DNA of 64,000 nucleotides from Erodium maritimum. Lineage: Eukaryota > Streptophyta > Magnoliopsida > Geraniales > Geraniaceae. The stretch spans positions 75,376,523 through 75,440,522 of the forward strand of contig OY997589.1 in the NCBI GenBank assembly GCA_963921825.1, given 5' to 3'. Position numbers and translations under genes: made by a program. Below are positions 10,890 through 22,469 of the stretch, one piece after another. Under the pieces are notes generated by a model, which was given only the letters and a program-made list of their open reading frames with translations, made no database searches and was not told the DNA's origin. How positions within the stretch are numbered: the stretch's first letter is position 1; every line of letters begins with the position of its first letter.

Positions 10890-11216
10890 TGTTAGAATAT
10901 AATTATAATTGGTATTCAACTATAAACTTGAGCTTTTAATTGAGTTGGTTATCTAATATGGTATTAGAACTTGTTACCTCATGAACCCGGGTTCGATCCA
11001 CACTCTTTATAAAAAAAATTCTAATTTCTTATTAATTTGTCAAATTTGCCCTTAAATGGGAGAACGCTTATATTTCTCTTCTCGATGGTCTTAACTCCTC
11101 TTCTATACAATTCGCCCTTCAAACTCGTAAACGAACTTGTCCGTAAAGACACATATTAAAATATATAACTATGATTAGACATTCAACTATCGGCTTTTAG
11201 TTGAGTTGGTTCTTTA
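10890..11216 (+). mobile_element. TRIM-like miniature LTR element
   Basis: A terminal repeat begins TGTTAGAATATAATTAT at 10890 and runs to about 10958. It is followed directly by TGGTATTAGAAC (10959-10970), which resembles the initiator-Met tRNA primer-binding site TGGTATCAGAGC. A diverged second copy of the terminal repeat (ATTCAACTAT...TTTTAGTTGAGTTGGTT) lies at about 11153-11216. Two short LTRs, a primer-binding site and no coding content fit a TRIM. Divergence keeps the boundaries approximate. Confidence 0.5.
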
Positions 11217-12356
11217 AAAAAAAGAATATATGTCGGTGTTTGTGCTTTACATTTTTCCGGAGGAAATTTATTGTATACAAGATGTGAGTGGTTTCTAGAC
11301 TTCCATGCATATTCTTATAAACAGAATTTGAATTTGGTATACACATGATTCATACGATCCTGGTTAAAACGTGTTACGTAGAGTGATACGTTTGGCACTA
11401 ATTTAGTAAGGTGATAACGAAGTCGTTTTAGTTGATTATTGTGGGCAAGGGATTGGAATAGTAAGTAGTGACTGTAGAATATAAGTGAAGACAAAAACAG
11501 GAACCCACCGAGACATGTGATGTGCCTGGTCGTTAACGCATGCATGTGACTGCTCGATAGCGACTATATTGCAATGAGGACACACAACCCACATACATAC
11601 CCACATCTATCCTCATGTTACATGTATTTGATGCCACCTTCAACATTTTTATTCAAACTATAGTTACATGTACCAAGTATGGGTTTACGCTTAAAAAGTT
11701 AGTTTATTAATCCATATACTTTTTTTGATCAACAATGTATATATTAAAACTCAATCTTTAAAGTAAAAATTGAAAGGGAAAGTGAAACAAACTAAGAGCG
11801 TTCTTTGTAGGAGCCTCAAGAAACCAGAGCCTTACAATCTGGGGATGAACACAACTTAAACAAAAAAAACAGCTAGAGGCACTCAACACTTTGAGGATAT
11901 ATTGATCTTAATTTTTATGTATGTATTTTATTGATGTAATAAATTCACTTTTGAAGTTATTTTATATGTATGTTGTTTGTAATGCATGCATGAAAGAGAC
12001 TTCATCGTGGGCTTGCTATTCCATTTCAGTACACAGCAAAGAAATGATTCTTCCTCCACAGAGACTCTCCGTTTAGTGCAACATATATATATGGGCCATG
12101 ATAATCTTAACTACTCTTCTTATTCAACATATCTTATATAGCAACTCATAAAAATCTGCTCCTCATCAGATAGAAATATATGCATGCTTCACTTCATGTG
12201 TGTTATTTTCCACCTCATGATTAAGGATTTGTACTATATAAGCTTTGTCTGAAAAAATAAAGATATTTTCTTTTCACGGCCTGTTCTTGTCAACCGTCAC
12301 GATAAAACTCCACTTTTTCACAACCATATTTATAGTTTCCAAATATACAGAGAGGA
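11217..12356. other. Non-coding spacer
   Basis: AT-rich sequence without a supported gene or repeat boundary. The minus-strand frame 11315-11545 has no recognisable domain. Confidence 0.35.
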
Positions 12357-12371
12357 AGATCGGATGAAAAC

Positions 12372-13723
12372 GATCGAGCAAGTGGTGTAATTAAAGAGTT
12401 GTGGACAGAAGTTTCTAGAGAGAGAGTCTCTAGCCTCTCTCTAGAAACCCTACATCTTCCTTCTTCAACCTCTCGTCTCCCGCCGTCCAGTTTCCACCGC
12501 CGGCGATCTCCTTCCATGGAGGTCGCTGGCGGTTCCTCCTCCCATCCTTCGCCTTCCCCACCTCCTTCTCTACCATCTCTTCCTCTCCCCTTGGCTTTTT
12601 CGACATATCTTAGATCTGCCGTTCAGCTGCTTCCTCCCTCCTTCGAGAACCCTAGATCTGGCGTGGCAGCTCTTTCCTCCTTGGATTGGTGCAGTTCTAG
12701 CCTCTCTCTCGCTCCTTTTCCTTATATCTCCCGTCGCTCTGGCCCGCTTTGGCCCCCTCGGGTGGTTCTCGGCTCTAAACCTTCTTCTCCGTCAGTCGCT
12801 CCTCTTCAGATCCGGTGTGGGACGCTTTTCCCCGGACGCTTGGCCGTGGATCTGTGCGGTCTGGGTGGGACGCTCTGCTCGTGTGGTTTGAAGGCTCAGA
12901 TTCGTGTCCTCGCCTTCGGATTTGGCCCCTTCAGATCTTCTCCGTGGATCCGTGCTCCGCCGCCGCCCGCATGCACTGCTCTTCTGGACGCGCTACTGTG
13001 CTTGGAGGTAAGCTCACTCAAATCTGCTTTCCTAGATCGTACAGGGTAGAAATACCCTTTCTCTCCTATCAGCGTTTCTAGGTGTTGGCCTGAATCGTAA
13101 GGAGCAGTGGGTACGATTCTGGACAGAGGGTTGTTTGAGTCGTAGGTTCTCTCTTTGCCCCTTTCTGGTTGAGTCTTCGTTTCTCCTGTTCTTTACCTTT
13201 TCCCTTTTCAGTTCTGCTTCATCTCTTCTCGAGCCTTCGGGTTTGAGCTCGCCGGATGGTGTTTCCCCGCGAGATCATTGGACAGCTTTGTCCGCCTCTG
13301 AAGCTACTGATTTGGTTTGGAGGTAAAGGACTTGTCTCTGCTGTTGCGGTGCTGGTCGCCGACAGCTTTGAGATGGGAGTAGATTACTCCTTAGATTGGG
13401 GCTCTGAGGGTTCCTGCTTGGTTGGTTTTGGCAGCCGGATGTTCTCCTTCTTGAGCTTATTGTTGATTAGATTCGGGTGTTTAGACTTTTGTTTTCTTTG
13501 TTGGGCTTCATGTTGGTCTTATTGAGGTTTTAGACCTGTTTCATTTTCTTCTGTCATTCATTGTTGTAATCTGTTGTTGTTTGTCATCTTCATTGTATTC
13601 CCTCTGTGTTAAGAGGATGTGTTCATGAGGATCCGATTAGTGAGGATCCCTCTTTCATTGTACTTCACCCTTACTCTTCATTTCGAAGAGTAAGTTTTAT
13701 ATAATGCTTTGCTGATAAAAAAA
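12372..13723 (+). mobile_element. Poly(A)-tailed non-LTR insertion, non-autonomous
   Basis: A 15-bp direct repeat AGATCGGATGAAAAC flanks the segment (12357-12371 and 13724-13738), and the insert ends in an A run after GCTGAT. This is a complete retroposed unit of 1352 bp. Near its 5' end a hairpin (about 12409-12446, TTTCTAGAGAGAG with its complement) is present. A Ser/Pro-rich open frame of 216 codons (12399-13049) follows but shows no domain. No reverse transcriptase is encoded, so any mobility would need another LINE's machinery. It could also be a retroposed host transcript. Confidence 0.75.
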
Positions 13724-14198
13724 AGATCGGATGAAAACTTTTGGTTAGAATAAAAAGTACAAACTCGAATCACCTATTAAGCAAGTGTGGGATTCGAATT
13801 TTAAATTGAGGTTGAAGTTATAATATTGGGAAAACGTTGGTTTCAAACTCTTCTCAACGTTTCGTTTTCACGTCCTAGCCCGGACCAACGGTTCGTGTCA
13901 ATTCCATACTTGAAAGGTTTGGTTTTTGGCACAAAGTATAAAAAAACTGTTAAAATGGTGGATGGTGATAGTTTTAGTTACGAAATGTCTTTTATACCCT
14001 CAAGCCCTCTTCTTTAACCTCCCTTACTCCCTCACTTTCTCAGCAACCAAACAACTCTAATTCCCTATTTCTGTGCCACTTTCTTGTAAGAGACGTGGTG
14101 TTCTCTAATTTACCCCACAACACGTACAAGCTCTAGTATTTAATTCACTTGCTTGGTTGATTTCAACACAACCACCAAATTAATAACTTGGCTGCTAA

Positions 14199-16648
14199 CG
14201 AGAATATCTAACAAAAAAACGCTCTCCAAAATAAACCTCCCAGAGGTTGCTTCCGAAACCTAGCAGGTTCCAGCCACCGCCGTCCTCCTTCCTCCTCTCC
14301 GACCACTGTCGCCGGCCTGCTCTCTGCCTCTCCACCGCAACCGGCCTCTCTCCATCCATCGAAGCCCGATCACGATCATCAACAGCGTTCGTGACTCATT
14401 TCCGCTGCGGAGCCGGAACAACCTGCGCCATCACCAGATCCCCTTCTTCTCCTCCGTGACCAGTTCCGATCCTCCGATGACGAATCCCACTCCCCCTCGA
14501 TGTGCTGAGCCGGAAATGACCAAATCCGGCCAGATCCGATCGCATGCTGAGGTCGCCCGTGGCCCCGGGACCTCCGTACTGCACCCGACTCGCAACGCCA
14601 CCGAGTTTCCGCCGCTGTCTGCCCCGGCGTCTCCACTTCCTCGTCAGCAGCCACCCAAGACGACGGATCTGAAGGATAAGCCGGGCTCATCCTCGCCAGA
14701 TCCGACGACCCTTTCGGGTCGGATAACGCCCACTGAGCCGCCACAGATCGCTGGCGGTGTGACTGACCTGGTGGGTCTCTGTCCGTCCTATCCCGGCCTA
14801 TCATCAACGCCGAGGGAGGTCTACCGGGACATGCTAACTCTCCCCCGGCCGGTCCAGTCTCCGACGCTTATCCACCGCCGTCCTTTGTTTGAGCGATGAC
14901 GAACTGCTACCCTCAACACTCCGAGGGTTGGCCGGTCATCAGGGCCGGTTTTGGAGATTCAGCCACCTCGTATCTCCTCGATCCCGGACTGGGAAGACGA
15001 GGATGAGGAACTGGTGGTCGCAGACGAGGGGATTCCTTTGTTTACCTCGAGATCATACGAATTCTCCTTGGCCGCAAGGGTTGCTGGGTACGGCTCGCAC
15101 AATCAGCACATCGTCTGTGGGATGGTGCTGAAGAAATAGAAGGTCACGGGGATCCGTGTTGAATTCCTGACCCCCACCGTCACGGGGTATCACTTCCCGT
15201 CTGCACGGACTATGGAGGACATCCGTCACAGGGGTCCCTGGAGTTCTAAGGGCTTCCCCTCCTATTTGAACCGCTCCGGCGTTTTGAGCGACCGGAAGAC
15301 ATCACCTTCGGTCATGTGGAACTTGGGGTAAGGGCACTGAATGTCCCGGGAAGAGCGAGGAATTCCTACATTCGAGGTCTCCTGGCGAGTAGTATAGGCA
15401 CCCAAGTCCTAGCTGCCCCTATCCCGACGGTCCGACGGGAGGACAGGCATCTCTGGATGCGAGTCCGAATGGAGTTGTCCCGCCCACTACGACGGAGAAC
15501 CAAACTCCGTTTCTCAGGTACCGATTCCTCCACTGTGATTGACCTACAATATGAGAGGGTGGTGTACTTTTTTCGCAGGTGTGGTATGTTGACACACAGG
15601 CTGCCGAACTGCCAGACGCTGCACCAAGGAATTGGTCGGGAGGAGGTCCGTTATGATAGGTCTATCCTGGTCCCCCGGGACCTGGATGTGGACCAGCTGA
15701 TCCATAGGGTTTGGGAGACACCTATCCCAGCGTCACACCCGACGATCACCTACCTCCTGAGCGACCTCACTCTGAACCCTATGATCCGCTCTAGGGAGAT
15801 AACTATGGAGGCTGAGTCGTCCGATGTAGGCAGGCCGAAGCCTGACCTTCTGGCTAAGGTTAACCCGGAAGGGTTGACCACTACCTTACAGGAGGATGGC
15901 TGTGGAAAACCCTACCCGCCTCCCAGGCCCACAAAGCCTGACCTTCTGGCTAACATCCACTCTGCCGATGGTCCGGCGACCGGAGCTCCTCTTGAATTCA
16001 ATGCGATGATGAGGAAGGAAGATGAGCCAGAGCCATGGGGCTACCCAGCGGATCTTCAGGGGAGTCTAGGCAAAGGAGGAACCAGAAGGGGCAAAGGGAA
16101 GAAGACCATCCTGAAGACCAGAAGTGGATCGCAGTATGCTCGCCCACCGGAGACCAAGAAGCGCAAGGGGGATCTGGATACCCATCAGCAATCCTGGTAG
16201 CTGCTATTTCAAGGGGAGGCCCAAGCAGAGGGAGCGGAGATCCAGAGGCCTCCAATGGAGGAATGATCGGCCCCAGCAGGGGTGGGAGGCGTCGTCATCA
16301 GCCTATACCCACAGACCCGGGGCAGCCAATGTTGGGAGGTCCCGGGCAGCCTGCGCTATCAGCACCAGCCATTTTACTTTTTAGCTATTTCTATTATGTT
16401 TTTTGGGACTATGTTATTTCTGTTGGTTTTGGACATTGCTTTATTTTCCCCCGTGATGTTGAAACGGCGGTAGGGGCTATCTTGAGTTGTTTCCCACAAG
16501 TACAAGTGGGCTAAAATTATGGGTCCATGAGCACCGGGCTTGCTACGGTCAGCCCGGACAAACATCTGGAACCCGAGGCGGTCACGCCTCAACTTGTCTG
16601 ATTGCTAGTTGGCATTAATGAAATTGCCGGTTACCCGTTTAAAAAAAA
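14199..16648 (+). mobile_element. LINE carrying ORF1 only
   Basis: A 17-bp duplication around TAACTTGGCTGCTAA (14182-14198 and 16649-16665) flanks a 2.45-kb insert that ends in an A run (about 16640-16650). The insert contains a leader, a broken ORF1 (14456-16200) and a 3' region, but none of the endonuclease or reverse transcriptase. Its 3' end (ACCCGTTTAAAA) and the peptide TDPGQPMLGGPGQP are matched by the copy at 58069-59119, so this is a small family with a common structure rather than one random deletion. Confidence 0.9.
14456..16200 (+). pseudogene. LINE ORF1, DUF4283 plus CCHC zinc knuckle, broken
   Basis: Plant LINE ORF1 proteins bind the element RNA and often contain DUF4283 followed by a CCHC knuckle. 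Here the frame starting near 14476 runs through a Pro-rich N-terminus. It meets TGA at 14897-14899 and TAG at 15137-15139, and shifts frame near 15290. The DUF4283 core is readable as RVEFLTPTVTGYHFPSA, MEDIRHRGPWSSKGF and VELGVRALNVPG. It is followed by LWMRVRMELSRPLRR and a decayed knuckle, YERVVYFFRRCGMLTHRLPNC, in which one Cys is replaced by Arg. The C-terminal part is Lys/Arg/Pro-rich. Both stops are consistent with C-to-T changes (CGA to TGA, CAG to TAG). Confidence 0.8.
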
Positions 16649-17177
16649 AATAACTTGGCTGCTAATCAATAAAGTAGGATGGAACATTTATCAATTAATC
16701 AAACACCCTTTTCTCCACAGATGAAGCACGGCATATCACATGCCAAGAAAGTTCCTTATGATCTTGATTTTTTCAGCACATCAAACATACTAAAGAGCCT
16801 TGATCTTTTTCTCACTTCATGATTATGTGCTGCCGCCACCCACGATGCCAAAGAACCACAACCTGTTCCTTTTTTATTGTCTGTTCAAACCAGCTGCCCC
16901 TAGCACCCATAAACAGATCCCTTTGTTTTAAAGGATGAAGAAGCTTAAAAGACAATTTCGGGACAAAATTGTCATTAAAAAATTTCAGACCCCTCATGTG
17001 ACTTGCACATGCTAGATGAGGTAACGGTGCTATTAACTTTGACAGTTTTTTTTTATACTTTGTGCAAAAAAAAACAAACCTTTTAAGTATGGAATTGACA
17101 TGAAACGTTGGTCCGGGTTAAGACGTGAAAACGAAACGTTGAGAAAGGTTTGGAACCAGCGTTATCCCTATAATATT

Positions 17178-17591
17178 TGTGAATTCGATACAATTGGGTA
17201 TGGCTTTATTTCGGAAACGATAGAATAAGTTTCCATTTTTTTTATTCTAACAAGAATTTTTGTACATATATTTATATATAGGTGTACCATCCAGCTATTG
17301 GAAATGAGCATTTGAATGTGTGACATTTTAAAATATTATTAATAGCATGGATTGGAAATATGTCGAACTTAGAATTTATTTTTATTATTAAAATCTTGGT
17401 CAACATGAATGATCTCTCGTCTTGGGAGCTCAAACTGTCAGTTCAGTTCCGTTGACCAAGATGCGTCATCCAAGAATTTGTCTGACGCACAAGAATTGCA
17501 ACCGATGAAGCCAAGACTAAGCTAGGCAACGAATCAGTTGGCGGTGATGTGCCACGGCCGACAGATCGTTCGTGTCAACGAAGTAGTACAA
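17178..17591. other. Spacer between MULE and copia LTR
   Basis: No coding frame or repeat was recognised. It may be the sequence into which the copia element inserted. Confidence 0.35.
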
Positions 17592-17832
17592 TGTCTGAAG
17601 AAAATTAAAATATAGTATGTAACTTGCTTTGTATTGCTTGTTGAATTACTAAATATAATGGGCCTATTTATATAAGTCTATGACCTAACTAACTAGGAAG
17701 TAAATAATAAACATATGGTAAGTAGAGAAACATAGGAAGCAAGTCATGTGGCTTGATAATCAAGCATTGTCTAGTTGCTCACACTTGACTTGGGGATCGA
17801 GTTTATTAACTTGATTCCCAAGTTTCACAACA
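17592..17832 (-). mobile_element. Copia 3' LTR
   Basis: On the minus strand the segment begins TGTTGTGAAACTTGGG (17832) right after a purine-rich tract GAGAGAG that follows the end of pol. It ends TTCTTCAGACA at 17592, so it has TG...CA ends. This is where a copia 3' LTR should lie, immediately downstream of RNase H. I did not find a matching 5' LTR to the right of the gag remnant. Confidence 0.6.
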
Positions 17833-19560
17833 CTCTCTCAAGTTGGAGCATGGACGTCGGAAATGCCTAACTTGTAAAGAAGCTCATGAAAATGAACTCG
17901 TCCCAGTCCTTTAGTTAGAATGTCCGCTAGTTGATGCTTGTTGGAGACCGGTTGGGGTTCTAATACGTTGGTCTAAAGCTGTTGGCGTACGAAATGACAA
18001 TCTATCTCAATGTGTTTGGTGCTCTCGTGGAACACGGGATTAGAGGCAATGTGTATTGTAGCACGATTGTCACAAAAGAGTGTCACAACCTCGTCATGTG
18101 GGACTTGCATGTCTTGGAGTAGACGATGGAGCCAAACTATTTCTCGACTAGTCGCCCTATTGCACGATATTCGGCATCAGTCGAAGAACAAGAGACCACA
18201 GTTTGTTCCTTGGATCGCCATGAGATTGGAGAAGTTTCGAGTAATAACATGAAGCTAATGGTGGATCTGCGTGTATCTGGGCACCCTGCCCAATCGGCAT
18301 CACAATATGTATGTAAAGAGAGAGAACCAAATCAAGAGAGTAGAATTCCCTGCCCCGGGCTACTCTTGATGTATCGAAGAACATGATGCGCAGCATCTAG
18401 ATGAGGTGCGTGAGGCGTATACATAAACTGACTGAGAATATGAATAGTATAACTGATATCAGGTGATGTGATGGTAAGATATAGCAATCGTCCGACGCGT
18501 CTGCGATACTGTCCAACATCCAAGCAAGGCAATCCCTCTCTGACAAAAAGTCTGTATTGTTGAGGGAGAGGAAAGTGTGCCAATTTTCATCCATTAAGCG
18601 TGTTGTCAGCTAGATTGTCAAGTACATACTTTCTTTGAGTAAGGACAATCCCGGTGGGGGAGCGAGAGACTTCTAGTCCTAGAAAGTACTTTAGAGTGAC
18701 TAGGTCCTTGATCTTGAACTGCTCATCCAGGTATTTTTTTGAGCTTTTCAATTTGGAGGAAATCCGAGCTGATAACGATGACATCATCAACATAGATCAG
18801 GTCAGCTACGAAAGACCCCTTTTACGCGAGGGTGACAAGTGAGTGATCAGTTGTCGACGACTTGTATCTGAGGCTCATGATGGACTCATTGAATTTGTGG
18901 TACCAATTACAAGATGCTTATCGTAACCCATATAAGGATTTGTGTAAACGGTAGACACGCAACTCTCCCTGTCGAGTGAATCCCAGTGGTATCTTCATAT
19001 AGACCTCATCACGCAAATCACCATGGAGAAAAGCGTTGTTTACGTCCAGTTGATGTAATGGAAACCTTTCATGGCTGTAACAGCTAGCAAGCATCGAATA
19101 TTGACCATCTTAGCTACTGGGGGAAATGTGTCAGTGAAGTAACCCCTTTCATTTGTGTGTACCCTTTTGGGAACCAGATGTGCTTTATATCTTTTAACAA
19201 ATCCATCAAGGCGGTATTTGACCTTGTATACCCATTTCGAGTCAACTGCCTTCTTCCCAAAGGGAACTATGGTAAGGCTCCAAGTTTTATTCTCCTTTCG
19301 TACCTCAATCTCCCGACTCGTTGTGTCTTGCCAATATGCACGTCGGAATGCCTATTGAAAAGTGCTCGAGTCATCTATGGAAGAGATGGTCGCTAAAAAG
19401 ATAGTTTGATCACGAGAAAATCTTTTATAAGAAATTGATTGACTGAGTAGATATACCGCCGAGTTTTCCGAAGGCGTGGGAGGATGGGAAATGGTATCTG
19501 ATGGCGCGAATGTAGGCGGTAAGGCATAGTCATACCCGATGAGGCGTTTGGACACAATGT
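17833..19560 (-). pseudogene. Ty1/copia reverse transcriptase and RNase H, decayed
   Basis: Minus-strand frames give, in order, the copia reverse transcriptase and RNase H. NKTWSL, then KAVDSKWVYKVKY (about 19300-19200), marks the RT start. YLDEQFKIKDLVTLKYFLGLE (18730-18665) and RRRVGRLLYLTITSPDISYT (about 18510-18455) are the RT C-terminus. [18 protein letters not shown] and [13 protein letters not shown] (about 18075-17985) form the RNase H end. LADILTKGLGRVHFHELLYK (about 17930-17870) is the pol tail. At least four frame changes and stops separate the blocks. It is the 3' half of the same element whose gag/integrase lies at 22470-24250. Confidence 0.85.
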
Positions 19561-19960
19561 GAATGCGTTTCTCTCATGAAAGATTTGGAGCTAAATGTGG
19601 CCTCATACCAACTCCGCCATGGTGGTGGGTTGTTGACCATCCATACGACCTCCCGGAATTGGAGCATACGCTCATCTGTCACCGTCCTCATGCTCGGGCT
19701 CTATCACGCCTTGTGCACGAGCATTATCCTCAAGTATCCTTGTATGGTCCATGCTTACTGTACTACTACCAGAATAATTTAACCTCTTTTGTGTTCTCAA
19801 GAACCTACACATACACTCAATTTCATACTCCAATTCAATTTAATACACTAGATGAACGGGTCATACAAGTTGTACCACCACTGCAAAGCTACGCAATCAA
19901 GAGTAGGACAAGATTCACTCATAAAACTGAAAATAGAAATTAACTACACAAATAAGAACA

Positions 19961-20065
19961 ATGTAAGAAATACAATAAAAACAACTATAAATAGCTGCAA
20001 GAACCATTGCTGAATACGAACAAATAAACTACCAAAAAGATAAAATCATTCAGGGCTAACCGTGC
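19961..20065. other. Junction segment left of the LTR fragment
   Basis: AT-rich sequence between the copia linker and a gypsy-like primer-binding site. It is probably truncated internal sequence of the inserted LTR element. Confidence 0.3.
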
Positions 20066-22469
20066 TCCCCGACAATGACGTCATCTTGAAGAAGGGGTTT
20101 TAGCATACCCTCTCTAACATGCTTCCGCACACGATCGTTCAAACAATATAGATAACGGTAAATAACGATCGGGCACTAGGGAGCAGTCGAGCCAATGGAT
20201 GAAAGGATATATGAAAATTATAAGAAGGCGAAAAGTGTATAAACGTCACTAAATACACTCTTCTAAAAGTAAGCAAATGGTTCAAGCAGTGAAAACGAAA
20301 AAATAAATGTTCATGATATGTAAGTGAGCAATAAGGAAAGATAAAAATGAAGTAAAGATAGGAAGTTTTGAGAAAAGAAACAACTATGAGTGTCGTGCTC
20401 ATACATAAGACCAATCAATGCATAAGATAAACAGTGTGATGATGATGATGGAAATAGTACTCTTGTCATGTATCAAAAACCAATCATCGGAATCAATGTG
20501 CAAGTATGATATTTCATGGTTCGAGTAAAACCAATCATCGAACTCTCATACATCTATTTTGTATTCTCTTAAGTTGCTTCTCGACTTGATAATATAATAT
20601 ATCAATAAATAATCAAAGTAAGTCAACTTACATAAGATAAGCGGGTGCTTTACCTAGTAATACACAAATGCTAAAATAGATAAGCACAAAAATGGGTGTG
20701 TATAGCTACGCCTAGTTTGCCTCTTGATTATCGAACACCACCAATATAGATGGTGACCAATTATCAAGTGGAGCTAAATAAAACATCATTCTAGTAATAC
20801 TCAAGCATAGAGCACAAACCCTATAAAGTGTGAATTATCTAGCTATGCCTAGATCAACTTTTCTAACCCGACCGTTTTGATTCAACGTGAACGTCTTTGT
20901 TAGAGTATGATCTAGAAAAGTCCACTAATGAGTGATTTGATATCATCCAAACTTAGATAAGTAATCAAGAAAAGCAATGATGGTATTTAATGTCTCAAAT
21001 GGTCTCAAAGTGCATAATAAATCATACACCGATCCTAGATAGCCACAACTAACGATTCACGGGGCAATCCACGCCCGAAACCATCAATTTAGCTTAAAAC
21101 ACACATGTCATAAATAGAAATCATTGGAAAATTATCAATCTCATATATAATACAACGATAGCATCATGCATCCAAAATAAGCGCTAAACAAATTAGGTGA
21201 TGAATGCTACGAATAATACAAATCTAGTACTCTATATTCTCTCAAGAGATCGAAAATCCTCTTAATTAAGTTTGTACCACAACTCTTAATTTTAACATGC
21301 AATTAATATTACAAACCATTTTTCCCACTTCAATTAACCTATATTCGATGTATATATAATAATAAATATAAATAAATTAAATCGGGTAACAAACACAAAT
21401 GGGTATCGAAATAATATCGCAAAAATAATCATCTAACACCAAAAATGAATAACCTCATGCATAAATCAAACTAATTTTTATTTACGACGACATCCATGGA
21501 TAGGAGTGACCACTCACTAGCCATAGAGCTAAGAACGATAAAATCAAGGTTGGAAATCGACATAGAGCTAAGGAAAGGATGATATATAGTAAAATTCATG
21601 CTGGGTATGACGATTCCTAGCTCAAATCCTCAAAATTCAGCTAAAAAACGATCTAAACCTCCAAAAATCAACTCAACCCGAGCTTTGTAATGAGTTCACT
21701 TTGAAGCTTGATTTTTGTGTTTTTAAACCTCCACAAATCGAAACCAGTGGATGAAATGTGTAGACGAGAATGAGGGCTTCATGCAGGTAGCTGGAACTTC
21801 ATCGGAGCTGGGAGATCTGGCACATAAAGTTGTTGTTTTCCCCTTTTGTGTTTCTGAAGAAAAAAAATATGCTCAGTGAATCAATTTTTGTTCACCCCAT
21901 TTTTTCGAACTCATGCGGATAGGGATGAAGTAGATGCAGTTGGACGCTCTGATCCGATGCAAGGGTGTGCTCAAGAGACATGGTGCAACTAGTATCGGGA
22001 GTTGTTGATTTATCGGTCAACCGATCTTGCGGCTAAGGGATGAAGTCAACGCAAGCAGATCCTACGGTTGTAGCTGGTTCACGCGAGGGTCGACAAGATG
22101 AAGAAAAGAGAGAGCGTCGGTGCACGGAATGCGCTGGACCGTATCCTGGTCAGCTGACCAGGTCAATGTTCCACGTGGCGTGATATGCTTCAGCTCCCCC
22201 ACTTTAATGATTTTCGCTATTTTGCTCATTCTCGCACCGTTTGGACTCTAATTGGCTTTATTCTTTCGCCAATTTTTATATTTATTTTTTAAAGGCCTAC
22301 AAAATGAGATAAATATTGGATATATATTGTAAAGTACTAAAAAGTATCGACAATTAAAAGTCTTAAGAGCAATTATTAAAATATACTAAAAATATAAAAA
22401 GAAAGCACAAACAAGATAAAATTGTAAGGGAAAATAGTCAAATTAAGTTTGACACATTTACGCTCATCA
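20066..22469 (-). mobile_element. LTR plus primer-binding site of a Ty3/gypsy-like or LARD element
   Basis: On the minus strand the segment opens TGATGAGCGTAAATGTGTCA at 22469, like many plant LTR starts. It is long and non-coding. At 20083-20066 it reaches TGACGTCATTGTCGGGGA, a mutated version of the common plant gypsy primer-binding site TGGCGCCGTTGCCGGGGA. The segment cuts the copia pol gene between integrase (right) and reverse transcriptase (left), so it inserted later. No gag or pol of its own is visible. The left boundary is uncertain. Confidence 0.5.

Larger units (their letters stand above)
13828..17168. mobile_element. Mutator-like element with long TIRs, carrying a nested LINE
   Basis: Terminal inverted repeats of about 130 bp (13828-13954 and 17037-17168) start GGGAAAACG and GGGATAACG and are flanked by a perfect 9-bp duplication TATAATATT (13819-13827, 17169-17177). 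That is the standard signature of a MULE. Without the LINE at 14199-16648 the element would be about 870 bp. Its interior has no transposase, so it is non-autonomous. The interior is ordinary AT/CT-rich sequence with no gene fragment that I recognise. Confidence 0.92.

Noticed and set aside
10959-11000. tRNA-like words (TGGTATTAGAAC and GGGTTCGATCC)
   Set aside because: No cloverleaf could be formed. The first word fits a TRIM primer-binding site, and the second alone is not a tRNA gene.
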